Shown: piece by piece, positions 7,971 through 16,414 of the stretch
Layout: every line of letters begins with the position of its first letter
How positions within the stretch are numbered: position 1 is the stretch's first letter
Source: Candidatus Poribacteria bacterium
GTDB taxonomy: Bacteria; Poribacteria; WGA-4E; WGA-3G
Reading direction: 5' to 3'
Assembly (NCBI GenBank): GCA_028820635.1
Contig: JAPPIG010000019.1
Location: 124,001 to 188,000 of the forward strand
DNA length: 64,000 nt
Program-made: the position numbers and the translations under genes
Notes under the pieces: generated by a model
The model's database searches: none
Seen by the model: only the letters and a program-made list of their open reading frames with translations
What the model was told of the DNA's origin: nothing

Positions 7971-8891
7971 ATGGCTTACAGAGAACTTGCAACGAAGAAA
8001 CCGTTTATTGTAAACAAAAACCTTGGTAGTGCAGTTGAGGTAGAACCAGAAGAATTGACACAGACCAATGCAGATGGATTAACCGTTGTTATCCCTACAC
8101 AGAAACAAAAATATGACTTTGATCGTAAAGGATGGCTATTAATTCCAAGTGTCTTATCTGACGCAGAAATAGTTGAGATGCGTGATTTTTGCGAACGTTT
8201 GAACGACATACCTGAACCACAACGTTGTGGACTTGGCGGTCCCTTGCAAAAACTTGTTGATCATCCGGTAGTTGTTGGATTTTTGAATGAATTTTTGGCA
8301 TATCCACCCGCTGCCAGTGAGGATTGCTACGGATTCCGACTGGAAGAGACTGATGTGATTTGTGGTGTAGGAGAGAGAAAAACTGATAATCAGTTTTCAT
8401 TTCAGAAAGGAAACGGTTTATTCCGATTACCCGGTGATTCTCATATTTACCGATGCGTTCCGGGACGTGCATGGAGTGGATTAACGCGCGCGATTTGGGA
8501 ATTATCAGAAGTTAATGCGGAAACGAATAATTTTCGGTTTATAACAGGGAGTCACAAAGCTGCGCATACAGCACCAGAGGTAGTGCAGGATCAAAATTCA
8601 CCGCTCTGGGATACCTATGAATGTCCACCAGGATCACTATTTCTTCTGACGGAATCTATAATGCAGATAAATGAACATGCAACATCTCATTCTACTGGTG
8701 TAGACCGTGTGAAGGTCTCAAATTTATATAATACTGTGGCAAGCCGTTGGTCTAATTGGATGCCGCACCCCGAACTTCTGGAAGCAATGCCGTCTAAACG
8801 ACAAACGCTATTTCGAGAGACGTACGCAGGCGGTAATGTTGTCAACGGTGATTTTGGCAATCGCACTTCCGCATATCCTATGGAGATTTAA
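7971..8891 (+). CDS. Phytanoyl-CoA dioxygenase-like protein lacking predicted iron ligands (copy 1)
   Basis: This 306-residue member of the PhyH-like Fe(II)/2-oxoglutarate family has the family landmarks LGGPLQKLVDHP near residue 88 and ITGSHK near 191. Compared with the adjacent copy 2, the proximal His (H137 there) is Gln145 and the distal His (H224 there) is Gln232. The Arg of the DR pair is kept (R246). It may therefore be catalytically dead or use another chemistry. ATG 7971 fits the AAGGAG at 7959-7964 better than the TTG three bases upstream. It is followed closely by copy 2, likely in one operon. Confidence 0.8.
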   Translation: MAYRELATKKPFIVNKNLGSAVEVEPEELTQTNADGLTVVIPTQKQKYDFDRKGWLLIPSVLSDAEIVEMRDFCERLNDIPEPQRCGLGGPLQKLVDHPVVVGFLNEFLAYPPAASEDCYGFRLEETDVICGVGERKTDNQFSFQKGNGLFRLPGDSHIYRCVPGRAWSGLTRAIWELSEVNAETNNFRFITGSHKAAHTAPEVVQDQNSPLWDTYECPPGSLFLLTESIMQINEHATSHSTGVDRVKVSNLYNTVASRWSNWMPHPELLEAMPSKRQTLFRETYAGGNVVNGDFGNRTSAYPMEI

Positions 8892-8907
8892 CGAAGGCAG
8901 ACACAAA

Positions 8908-9765
8908 ATGGAAAAACAGCGAAACAACACCCTTAAAGCATCTTTGCCAGTAGGAACATGTGAGCTGCCAACTCACAACGCTGATGGTATAACCATCCCA
9001 GAATTGACATCTGAACAGATATACGCATTTGATACACATGGTTGGTTTTTAATACCGGAAGTGTTTACAGGCAGCGAATTAAATGAAATGCGTGATTTCG
9101 GCTACAGACTTCACCATGAACCCGATACTATCCCAGAACATGAACGGAGTACGCTTGGCGGTCCCCTCCAAAAATTAATTGACCATCCGCTTGTTGTCTC
9201 ACTTCTCAATGAATTCACGGCACATCCCGCGGTGACGAGTCGGGAGAGTTACGGTTTTACAGTAGAAAGCACTAATCTTTTCTATCGAACGCCTGGCATG
9301 GGAGGGTTTGGACCACATAACGGCAACGGTTTGCTCCGTTTCCCTGGTGATGTGCACTATTATAATGCATTCCCCGGCAAAGGATATAGTCCGCATACCC
9401 GCATTGTGTGGGAGTTGAATGAGGTGAAAAAAGGGCAGGGTGGTACATTATTGGTTACGGGTAGTCATAAATCTGTTTATACAGCACCACCTGAAATTCA
9501 AAATCCAGAATCAGATATCTGGAGTACTTATGGTTGTCCACCAGGTTCACTACTCTTTTTTACAGAAGCACTCACGCACAGTGCGAATCCGTGGACAAAT
9601 ACCGACAACGATAGAATAGCAATTTTCAACCTATATAGCCCAGTTGATAGTGGTTATGCAAGGGTTTACAAACCGCATCCGAAACTGCTTGAGTCAATGC
9701 CACCGCTGCGTAGAACTCTGTTCCGTAATCGGTATGTGGTAGACAATTTGAATGGTGCAGAATAG
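8908..9765 (+). CDS. Phytanoyl-CoA dioxygenase-family protein (copy 2)
   Basis: This 285-residue PhyH-like oxygenase is expected to hydroxylate an organic substrate using Fe(II), O2 and 2-oxoglutarate. Likely iron ligands are H137 in GPHNGNG and H224 in FTEALTHSANPW. R236 (NDRIAIF) is the likely 2-oxoglutarate contact and LLVTGSHK lies near 181. The proximal motif is H-x-G rather than H-x-D. As far as I recall this is common in the planctomycete/poribacterial subfamily, and it also recalls halogenases. ATG 8908 is chosen because the longer frame from 8836 overlaps copy 1 by 56 bases and has no ribosome site. Substrate unknown. Confidence 0.82.
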   Translation: MEKQRNNTLKASLPVGTCELPTHNADGITIPELTSEQIYAFDTHGWFLIPEVFTGSELNEMRDFGYRLHHEPDTIPEHERSTLGGPLQKLIDHPLVVSLLNEFTAHPAVTSRESYGFTVESTNLFYRTPGMGGFGPHNGNGLLRFPGDVHYYNAFPGKGYSPHTRIVWELNEVKKGQGGTLLVTGSHKSVYTAPPEIQNPESDIWSTYGCPPGSLLFFTEALTHSANPWTNTDNDRIAIFNLYSPVDSGYARVYKPHPKLLESMPPLRRTLFRNRYVVDNLNGAE

Positions 9766-9784
9766 TGCTTTGTCAACATATTAC

Positions 9785-9897
9785 TGTAGGTCGGGATTCG
9801 GAGATCGCTCCTACTGAAATGTCCCTTCTTGTAGGAGGGAACTTCGATTCCCGACTATCAGTGAGTTTTGTCGCGATTCGGAGATCACTCCTACTGA
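9785..9897. repeat. Cluster of three REP-like GTAGG units
   Basis: Three related units follow each other: GTAGGTCGGGATTCGGAG...CTCCTAC, then GTAGGAGGGAACTTCGATTCCCGAC, then GTCGCGATTCGGAG...CTCCTAC. They alternate in orientation so that each can pair with the next. They lie between copy 2 of PhyH and the sulfatase. Confidence 0.65.
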
Positions 9898-9955
9898 AAA
9901 TGTGCCTCTTTAATTTTAAAGTTCACCATATTGAATACATTGAAAGGAGATAATT

Positions 9956-11332
9956 TTGGCAACAACGCAACCGAATGTTTTGTGGATATACGGTGAAGAC
10001 CTGTCACCAGATTTGGGATGTTACGGCACACCTGCTGTGCAAACGCCCAATATTGATCAACTCGCAGAAGAGGGAACACGATTTTCTAACGCTTTCGTTA
10101 CCTGTCCAGTCTGCTCACCAAGTCGCTCTGCACTGATTACGGGTACGTATCAAACCCATTTTGATGCCCACAATCATCGAAGTAACCGCGAAAAACCATT
10201 ACGGGATGATATGGAACTCATCACCGATTGTTTTCGTGAGGCAGGATATTTCACATGTAACAGTCCTGGACCGCCTTATAATCGCCGTGGAAAAACAGAT
10301 TTCAACTTTCAACGTGAACAGCCTTTTGATGGAATCGACTGGCCAGAGCGTCCAGAGGGACAACCTTTTTACGCTCAAATCAATATCCCTGACACACATC
10401 GCGTATTTAAACCGGATCCTGAACGTCCAATCAATCCAGATGATGTTGAATTGCCGCCCTACTATCCTGACCATCCGCTTATCCGTAAGGATTGGGCACT
10501 CTATCTTGAAAGCATTCAGATTTTAGATAGGAAAGTGGGTGAAATCCTCAAACGTTTGGACGATGAAGGTCTTTCTGAAAACACAATTGTTTTTTTCATG
10601 AGCGATCATGGACGCGCCCATATCCGCTGCAAACAGTTCCTCTACGATGGAGGTATTCATATCCCTCTTATTGTGAGATGGCCCGGAAATGTTGAAGCAG
10701 GAACTGTCAGTGATGCACTTATCAGCGGTGTTGATTTTACACCGACAACACTTTCTCTCACTGGGATTGATATTCCAAACTATGTGCAAGGGCAGATTTT
10801 CTTAGGTTCTGAGACTACATCTCGCGAGGCAATCTTCGCTGCACGTGACCGTTGTGATGGAACAGATGATCGCATCCGCTGCATCCGTACACATCAATAC
10901 AAACTCATCCGAAACTATCGTCCTGAACTACCTTATATGCAATTTAACGGGTATAAGAAGCTGCAATATCCTTTATGGACACTGATCCGCATCTTATCCG
11001 AAAAAGGTGAATTATCTGAAGCACAACAGCATTTCCTACAAGAAACGCGTCCTGCCGAAGAACTGTATGATTTACAGGCAGACCCACATGAAGTTAACAA
11101 CCTCGCTGATAATGAAAAGTATAATACGGTGCGAAATGACTTGAGTGCAAAATTGGACGCGTGGATAGACGCAACAGGAGACATGGGCGAAACACCTGAA
11201 TCTGATGAGGTTACTACCTATTGGGATGAAAATATGGCGGAAAAGTATAGCGAAAATATGGAGAAACGAGGTCTTTCACCTGATATAAGTGATGTTGATT
11301 ATGTTGCATGGTGGGAGCAAAAACTTCTATAA
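9956..11332 (+). CDS. Type I (formylglycine) sulfatase
   Basis: This 458-residue arylsulfatase-type hydrolase cleaves sulfate esters. The signature C-S-P-S-R (Cys53-Arg57), where Cys is converted to formylglycine, is complete. Metal-site landmarks include WIYGEDLSPDLGCYG at 10-24 and FFMSDHGRAH near 208. The C-terminus has the typical ELYDLQADPHEVNNLAD segment. It starts at TTG 9956, supported by AAAGGAGAT at 9942-9950 with no nearby ATG. No signal peptide is seen, so it may be cytoplasmic. With the PhyH pair it forms a catabolic-looking cluster. Substrate not predictable. Confidence 0.93.
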   Translation: MATTQPNVLWIYGEDLSPDLGCYGTPAVQTPNIDQLAEEGTRFSNAFVTCPVCSPSRSALITGTYQTHFDAHNHRSNREKPLRDDMELITDCFREAGYFTCNSPGPPYNRRGKTDFNFQREQPFDGIDWPERPEGQPFYAQINIPDTHRVFKPDPERPINPDDVELPPYYPDHPLIRKDWALYLESIQILDRKVGEILKRLDDEGLSENTIVFFMSDHGRAHIRCKQFLYDGGIHIPLIVRWPGNVEAGTVSDALISGVDFTPTTLSLTGIDIPNYVQGQIFLGSETTSREAIFAARDRCDGTDDRIRCIRTHQYKLIRNYRPELPYMQFNGYKKLQYPLWTLIRILSEKGELSEAQQHFLQETRPAEELYDLQADPHEVNNLADNEKYNTVRNDLSAKLDAWIDATGDMGETPESDEVTTYWDENMAEKYSENMEKRGLSPDISDVDYVAWWEQKLL

Positions 11333-11382
11333 ATAGGTGTGCAAAATTCAGAAAATCCATGATTTGTGGACCCTATAGTAAC

Positions 11383-11591
11383 GGCGCGCTTTCATGAAGA
11401 TTATTTTTTAATTCGGTAATTCACCATCCGCACAAGGTTGATATCTACCGCTGCTGGCGAGGCGGGGAATGCCTAAATGGCATTCATACCCGGTGAATAC
11501 CAAAAAGGTATTCATACCGTTGATTTCTTGATTTCTTCCTAACCTCGCCAAATTACCGAATTATATTCTTAAACTTCATCAAAGCGCGCCT
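11383..11591. mobile_element. 209-bp inverted-repeat element between convergent genes
   Basis: The outer arms GGCGCGCTTTCATGAAG (11383-11399) and CTTCATCAAAGCGCGCC (11575-11591) match at 16 of 17 positions. Further in, TAATTCGGTAATT (11410-11422) pairs perfectly with 11552-11564, and TGGCGAGG (11456-11463) with CCTCGCCA (11544-11551). The centre holds two small hairpins, GAATGCC/GGCATTC and GAATACC/GGTATTC. It is non-coding. It could be a MITE, a composite REP or a bidirectional terminator. Confidence 0.6.
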
Positions 11592-11617
11592 ACAAGCAGA
11601 AGTTCCTATTGCAATGT

Positions 11618-13591
11618 CTATCGATAAAATGAATAAACAGACACACCCCAGATAAGTCGAATCAACACCCATGTTCCGCCAACAATAAATTCGCCCAAAA
11701 TAAGTCCCAAAAACAGAGGTAACACCCGATGATAGAGGCGGATTCCGCCAAATCGCAAAATAAGGTTTTTGATGCCCCAACTAATGAAGACCGAAAACCA
11801 GAGCCAACCAAATGTCCACATGCTACTCGCGACAGCATAACCTGTTGGATGAAACGGAAACATAGGGAAACGGGTGCGGAGCCACCACAACAAACCTGTA
11901 AAAAGAAAACCAACCCCCATAAATGCTACGGCAGGGACATTCGTTTCGCTTGGATAATAAAGCCAAGTACGTAACCTGTTATAACCGCCGTTCCCTAAAC
12001 CCGGATTTGCACCTATATCGTAGGACACAACCAGATATGACCAAAACGAGGCGAGGATACCAAAAAAGACAGCGCACATCATTGCAATTACCATTCTGCC
12101 CGCCTTCATGTTTGCTACTTCGACGAGTTTAAATCCTTCCAATGTATGGGGCATTGGGTGTGCCCGATACCCGCGATTAAAGGCGTAATACAGTGACATC
12201 ATTGTTAGACTCTGTGGCGGAATCTTACGTGAACCGAATGCATCTAAGATAAACTGTCGTGGGTTTGCGACAAACATCTCGTGTGTTGGAGGTCCAACTT
12301 CAGCACGTACACGAGTAATTCCAAGCGCAAGAAGGTAATAGATAAGAAAGTACAGCGCAATCATCCACACAGCCATCCCACCATAACCTGAAAAAATGAA
12401 AAGAAAGAGAATGCCTGCTATTAATCCTGCAACCGGCCATCGATAATTTGTTGAGTCTCGCATCTCAGCTGTGAGATTTCCAGTCGAAGACCCAACATTA
12501 TTCATTTTTAATGTGCCTATTAGACTTCTGAGCACATTAAAAATATGTTTGCGTCCACCATAAAGCGCGAAGCAGGCAATAGCAAGATATGCACCAACGC
12601 CTTGGGGACCGTCATAAGGAAAACCGGGTAATACTTGTAGCCCCATTGCCCTACCCAAGATACGTTCACCTTTCCAAAATAGATAGAAAAACCAAAGAGA
12701 AAACGACATCTCTAACGGCATTAAAAATGCAAGCCCAACGCCGAATGACAAAATATAGATGGGGGTCCACCCCATAGCGTCCCAAGGCTTTTCTGTGAAG
12801 TACATACCGAGATTTGCCTTGCGAACTGGAATCTCTGGAAAAGCAGGAAAAAAGGCGTGGATACCGTTAATCAGGTCAATCCCGCCCGCAATTGCAAACC
12901 CGACCCACAGCATTTTGTTTTTGAAGAGCCTTCCATCTGAGTGTGTCATTTCTATCGGCAGACGAACAATCGGGTAGGTCAATCGTTCCCGTTCAATCCA
13001 CTGTTTCCGCAAAAGCAGATCAATGCAAATCATCACCCAGATTACAACTGACAGAAACAAGGTCCACCATAGAATTGGTTCCCACCATGCAGCAAGATAC
13101 CTTTTGGAGTAAAAAGTTGTGTCCCCATCGTAGAAATCTTGCAAAACGGACAAGTCGCTCAACGTCATCCAACTGGGTAAATATCGCCAAAAGAGTTGTT
13201 GCCATTCATTTTCAGGTGTTGCAAACCAAAAGCCATTTGGAATAACAGGGACAACAGTTTGCATCATGTCGTGCCCTGCAATTGCTGACGAAAGTGAAAG
13301 GATAACATAGATCGTAAGTAGTTCTCCTTGTCGGAGTGCGAAACGCGGCAGAAGCAGCTTGAGCAAAAAATTGAGACCTGTCAATACCGCCAAGGTTACC
13401 ACAACGTTGTAAATCAACGACATCGTCGTGGGCAAAGTGCTCCAAAAACGGAGATGATTTGCCATGATGAAATAGGTGTTAGGAGGGATTAGGATAATGC
13501 CGAGAAGAATCGCGCGAAAGGTTACACCTGGGTGCTTAGATTGTGCGATTTTTTGCGGATTTTGAGAATATATAGTTGATGTTTTTGTCAT
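11618..13591 (-). CDS. Large polytopic membrane protein, DUF6785/6784-like
   Basis: This 657-residue protein has about 12-14 hydrophobic segments from residue 25 to the C-terminus. Landmarks are RQGELLTIYVILSLSSAIAGHD near 85, RERLTYPIVRLPIEM near 200 and the acidic-polar loop ITRVRAEVGPPTHEMF near 425. I associate this pattern with uncharacterised planctomycete/poribacterial proteins (DUF6785/DUF6784) that distantly recall oligopeptide-type transporters. The family name is from memory. Transport is inferred only from topology. Convergent with the sulfatase and separated from it by an inverted-repeat element. Confidence 0.7.
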   Translation of the reverse strand: MTKTSTIYSQNPQKIAQSKHPGVTFRAILLGIILIPPNTYFIMANHLRFWSTLPTTMSLIYNVVVTLAVLTGLNFLLKLLLPRFALRQGELLTIYVILSLSSAIAGHDMMQTVVPVIPNGFWFATPENEWQQLFWRYLPSWMTLSDLSVLQDFYDGDTTFYSKRYLAAWWEPILWWTLFLSVVIWVMICIDLLLRKQWIERERLTYPIVRLPIEMTHSDGRLFKNKMLWVGFAIAGGIDLINGIHAFFPAFPEIPVRKANLGMYFTEKPWDAMGWTPIYILSFGVGLAFLMPLEMSFSLWFFYLFWKGERILGRAMGLQVLPGFPYDGPQGVGAYLAIACFALYGGRKHIFNVLRSLIGTLKMNNVGSSTGNLTAEMRDSTNYRWPVAGLIAGILFLFIFSGYGGMAVWMIALYFLIYYLLALGITRVRAEVGPPTHEMFVANPRQFILDAFGSRKIPPQSLTMMSLYYAFNRGYRAHPMPHTLEGFKLVEVANMKAGRMVIAMMCAVFFGILASFWSYLVVSYDIGANPGLGNGGYNRLRTWLYYPSETNVPAVAFMGVGFLFTGLLWWLRTRFPMFPFHPTGYAVASSMWTFGWLWFSVFISWGIKNLILRFGGIRLYHRVLPLFLGLILGEFIVGGTWVLIRLIWGVSVYSFYR

Positions 13592-13724
13592 AAGATAGAT
13601 TGAAAATGAAGGTAAGAATTTTTAAGTGTACTACGTCTATTGTGTTTTTTAAGCAAATTCATGGAATGGGATAATTGAATATGTTTTCAAATAAGCATAC
13701 TTTAGCAGGGACTTTTCTACGACT

Positions 13725-14492
13725 TTAGGACATCCGTCTGCACAAAATAGGAAAAATCAAAAGACAAAGTATACAAAACATGCAGACGTTCCATATCCAC
13801 AAATACATTGAGTCTGGTTGAAGGATTGACAATATTGCACACAGTGGACTCAACATTTCAAACATTGGGAGGTCTGCAAAAGGTGGTATCGGAAGCAGTG
13901 GAAGGAAAGTAATTGCAAGTATAAATCCATAACTGATACCTTTTGCGCGGACAGCAGGGTGCCACAACGCAAAACCCATTCCAATCTGGGCGAAAAAAAT
14001 ACAACTTATCAATATCACCACACCACATTTGACTAACTGCGATATTGCTAATCCACCGATGTAACTTGAAAGCGCAAATAACGGAATTGCAAACCATATC
14101 CCCCATAATGCCCAAATCATTACTGCAGCTAACTTCCCACCCAATATTTGCCAATTTGATAAAGGGGTCAGCACTAACATCGCAGCGTTTTTACTACCTC
14201 CCTGTTGATGATCTTTGAAAAAAGTTAGAGACCTTTCCATATAAACCGCTTCAACAGCATGTCTTGGCACGAGAAACTGAACAATAAAAAGGCAGATGAT
14301 GAAAAGTGCATAAGTTTGTCTCCCAACATCAATTTGACTTCTGTCCAGTTGCGTATCCGTTCCTTGGGCATAGAACTCCATTGTACTTACAAAGAGCATA
14401 AACACAAGAGCTGATAAAATACCAAACTGGATTATCTTGTATTTACGTGCATTGGTGTAAAAACGAAGGTCTTTAAGGATTATTGCTAACAT
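13725..14492 (-). CDS. ABC-2-type transporter permease, orphan
   Basis: This 255-residue protein starts MLAIILKDLRFYTN. It has six hydrophobic segments and the ABC-2 permease style opening (short amphipathic E/K-D-L-R helix before the first membrane span, then a V-Y-x-E-R-x-x-x-F-F region near 83). Longer versions reading back to 14639 run through a repeat element (14553-14685), so ATG 14492 is preferred. No ATPase gene is adjacent. The partner must be elsewhere, or the gene is a remnant of a larger export system. Confidence 0.65.
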   Translation of the reverse strand: MLAIILKDLRFYTNARKYKIIQFGILSALVFMLFVSTMEFYAQGTDTQLDRSQIDVGRQTYALFIICLFIVQFLVPRHAVEAVYMERSLTFFKDHQQGGSKNAAMLVLTPLSNWQILGGKLAAVMIWALWGIWFAIPLFALSSYIGGLAISQLVKCGVVILISCIFFAQIGMGFALWHPAVRAKGISYGFILAITFLPLLPIPPFADLPMFEMLSPLCAILSILQPDSMYLWIWNVCMFCILCLLIFPILCRRMS

Positions 14493-14552
14493 AATAGTGT
14501 GTTTGAGAATTGAATTTTCAACTCCTGACCTGAAAACTATTGGATAGTCCAT

Positions 14553-14685
14553 TCTAAAATTATAGGCAATAGTCGGGAATCGGAGTTCCCTCCTACATGA
14601 TATTAAGACTTCTGTAGGCGGTGAATGCCTAAATGGCATTCATACCGTTGATTTCGATCTCCGAATCGTGACCTATAATTTTAGA
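14553..14685. mobile_element. Inverted-repeat element with nested REP palindromes
   Basis: TCTAAAATTATAGG (14553-14566) and CCTATAATTTTAGA (14672-14685) are perfect 14-bp inverses 105 bp apart. Between them lie a GTCGGGAATCGGAG...CTCCGAATCG pairing and the small hairpin GAATGCC-TAAAT-GGCATTC that also occurs at about 11467. It is non-coding. Confidence 0.55.
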
Positions 14686-14809
14686 GTAGATAGACCACTA
14701 TTTGGATCAATTATGCGTAATTCCATTGACGGATTTTCACAGAGATGGTATTTTTTTACATACATAATCTTATACCTTTAAGAGTATAACTGCAAATTTA
14801 GGAGAAACT

Positions 14810-16000
14810 ATGTCCAAACTCAATATCGCATTAGTCGGTGCTGGTCGTCGTGGTGGTGGTTCGCATTTACCTGTTATTGCCAAACTCAAAGATGTGTACA
14901 ATCTCGTTGCTATTTGTGATATAGACGAAGAAACCGCAACAAACTTCGCGAAACAATACGGTGCAAACCCCTACACTAATGTCCGCGATCTTGTTGCGCA
15001 TGAAGAACTTGACGTTGTGGATATTACGGTACCAGGAGTTGCACATCATGCTATTGCTTGCTTTATGGCAGATGCTGGTGTTCATATCCTTTGTGAAACC
15101 CCTATTGCAGTAACCCTTCCAACATCAGATATGATGATTGAATCTGCAAAAGCGAACAACGTTAAACTTGAGATAGCAGAAAATTACTATCGCGCACCGC
15201 GGGAACGATTTCTATCAAAGGTTATTGAAGCGGACGTTATCGGTGATGTCGCTCGGATTTACCGAATTTTCTATGAAGGCGGCTATCACGGCATGAGTAT
15301 GCTCCGTCTCCGCGCGGGCGGTGAACCGAAATCCGCGCTCGGTGTTACGCAATCAAGTCCAGTGATTCCTATTATTGACCGCATGAAACGAAATCATACC
15401 AGCGAGAATTGGAGTCTTGGCTTTATTGAATTTGACAACAATGCAACTGCGCTTATGGTATACTCTAACGTCATCCATGCGCGTTCCCTTGGACGCGGAC
15501 AAACAGGTATCTCACAGATTGATGGTAGTAAAGGCACAATCGTCGGTGAAGATATCTATGTGACTCCCGCTGCTGACTTGCAGTCTGGTGCTAAAGGCAT
15601 TGCGCATCGTGCCAAACGTACAACAATTGACGTCGACGGTGTTGATGTAATAGATAAGATTGAACTTGAACTCCCAGAACAAACAGTGACTTGGGAAAAT
15701 CCGCTAAAGAACTACCCACTTTCAGAAGGACAAATTGCCGTAGCAGATGAACTTCTTAGTATTGCCAAAGCAGTACTTGATGATACAGACCCTGAATATG
15801 GAGCCGCTTTTGCAAGGCAAGATCAGGAAATGAATATCGCTATGAACGAATCCGGCAAACGTAGCCGAGAGACCTTGCTTTTCCCTCTGACCGAACTAAC
15901 CGAAACCGAACGCAATACTCACGAAAACTATGAAACACAGTATGGACATCCTATTGAAGACGTTGAGGCAGGAATTGATACCTTCTTTCCCCGCCGTTGA
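14810..16000 (+). CDS. Gfo/Idh/MocA-family oxidoreductase with ETP in place of EKP
   Basis: This 396-residue NAD(P)-dependent oxidoreductase family protein has an N-terminal Rossmann fold (VGAGRRGGGSHLPVI near 9) and a C-terminal alpha/beta domain. In the family the E-K-P motif supplies the catalytic Lys, but here residues 96-98 are E-T-P (CETPIAV). It may therefore act as a non-redox member or use another base. AGGAG precedes ATG 14810 by about six bases. Monocistronic in appearance. Substrate unknown, probably a sugar or inositol derivative. Confidence 0.85.
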   Translation: MSKLNIALVGAGRRGGGSHLPVIAKLKDVYNLVAICDIDEETATNFAKQYGANPYTNVRDLVAHEELDVVDITVPGVAHHAIACFMADAGVHILCETPIAVTLPTSDMMIESAKANNVKLEIAENYYRAPRERFLSKVIEADVIGDVARIYRIFYEGGYHGMSMLRLRAGGEPKSALGVTQSSPVIPIIDRMKRNHTSENWSLGFIEFDNNATALMVYSNVIHARSLGRGQTGISQIDGSKGTIVGEDIYVTPAADLQSGAKGIAHRAKRTTIDVDGVDVIDKIELELPEQTVTWENPLKNYPLSEGQIAVADELLSIAKAVLDDTDPEYGAAFARQDQEMNIAMNESGKRSRETLLFPLTELTETERNTHENYETQYGHPIEDVEAGIDTFFPRR

Positions 16001-16104
16001 CATGATAACAGGTTAAGTAGGACAGGTCAACTAAATTTGGAATTTTGCATATAGGAAAAGTGTATTTTTTCAACTTTTCAATTCCCGAAAATCGCCAAAA
16101 TTTC

Positions 16105-16133
16105 TTGTAAATGGGTCTCGTTTATGATATACT
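16105..16133 (+). promoter_or_regulatory. Sigma-70-type extended -10 promoter of tatA-tatC
   Basis: TTGTAA (16105-16110), 17 bases ending in TGA, then TATACT (16128-16133). It lies 48 bases before the tatA ATG. The hexamers are identical to those at 43766-43794. Confidence 0.7.
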
Positions 16134-16181
16134 ATAATTCATATAAGTCTGCAACACCTTGTTAGAGGAGGTACCAAGAAC

Positions 16182-16394
16182 ATGGGAATAGGTCCAATGG
16201 AGGTATTTATAGTCTTGGTGGGTGCCTTGATAATTTTCGGTCCAAAAAAATTACCGGAGATGGGGCGATCTTTAGGTAAAGCTATCAGAGAATTTAAAAG
16301 TGTCGGAAACGATATCCAAGATGAAATTACAAAGGCAACGGACGACATAGATATTGATCCGGATAAAACTATTAAACCTCCTAAATCAGGCTAA
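16182..16394 (+). CDS. tatA: TatA/TatE twin-arginine translocase subunit
   Basis: A 70-residue TatA forms the protein-conducting oligomer of the twin-arginine export system in the inner membrane. One N-terminal membrane helix (residues 5-20) leads to the conserved F-G-P hinge (residues 19-21), then an amphipathic helix KLPEMGRSLGKAIREFK and an acidic tail. GAGGAGG lies 12 bases upstream of ATG. tatC follows after 20 bases, so they form an operon. Confidence 0.96.
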   Translation: MGIGPMEVFIVLVGALIIFGPKKLPEMGRSLGKAIREFKSVGNDIQDEITKATDDIDIDPDKTIKPPKSG

Positions 16395-16414
16395 CTTCGT
16401 GAGCAACAATTACT

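Noticed and set aside
8836..8907. Longer frame of PhyH copy 2
   Set aside because: It begins inside copy 1 and adds a hydrophobic 24-residue stretch absent from copy 1. ATG 8908 gives the family N-terminus.
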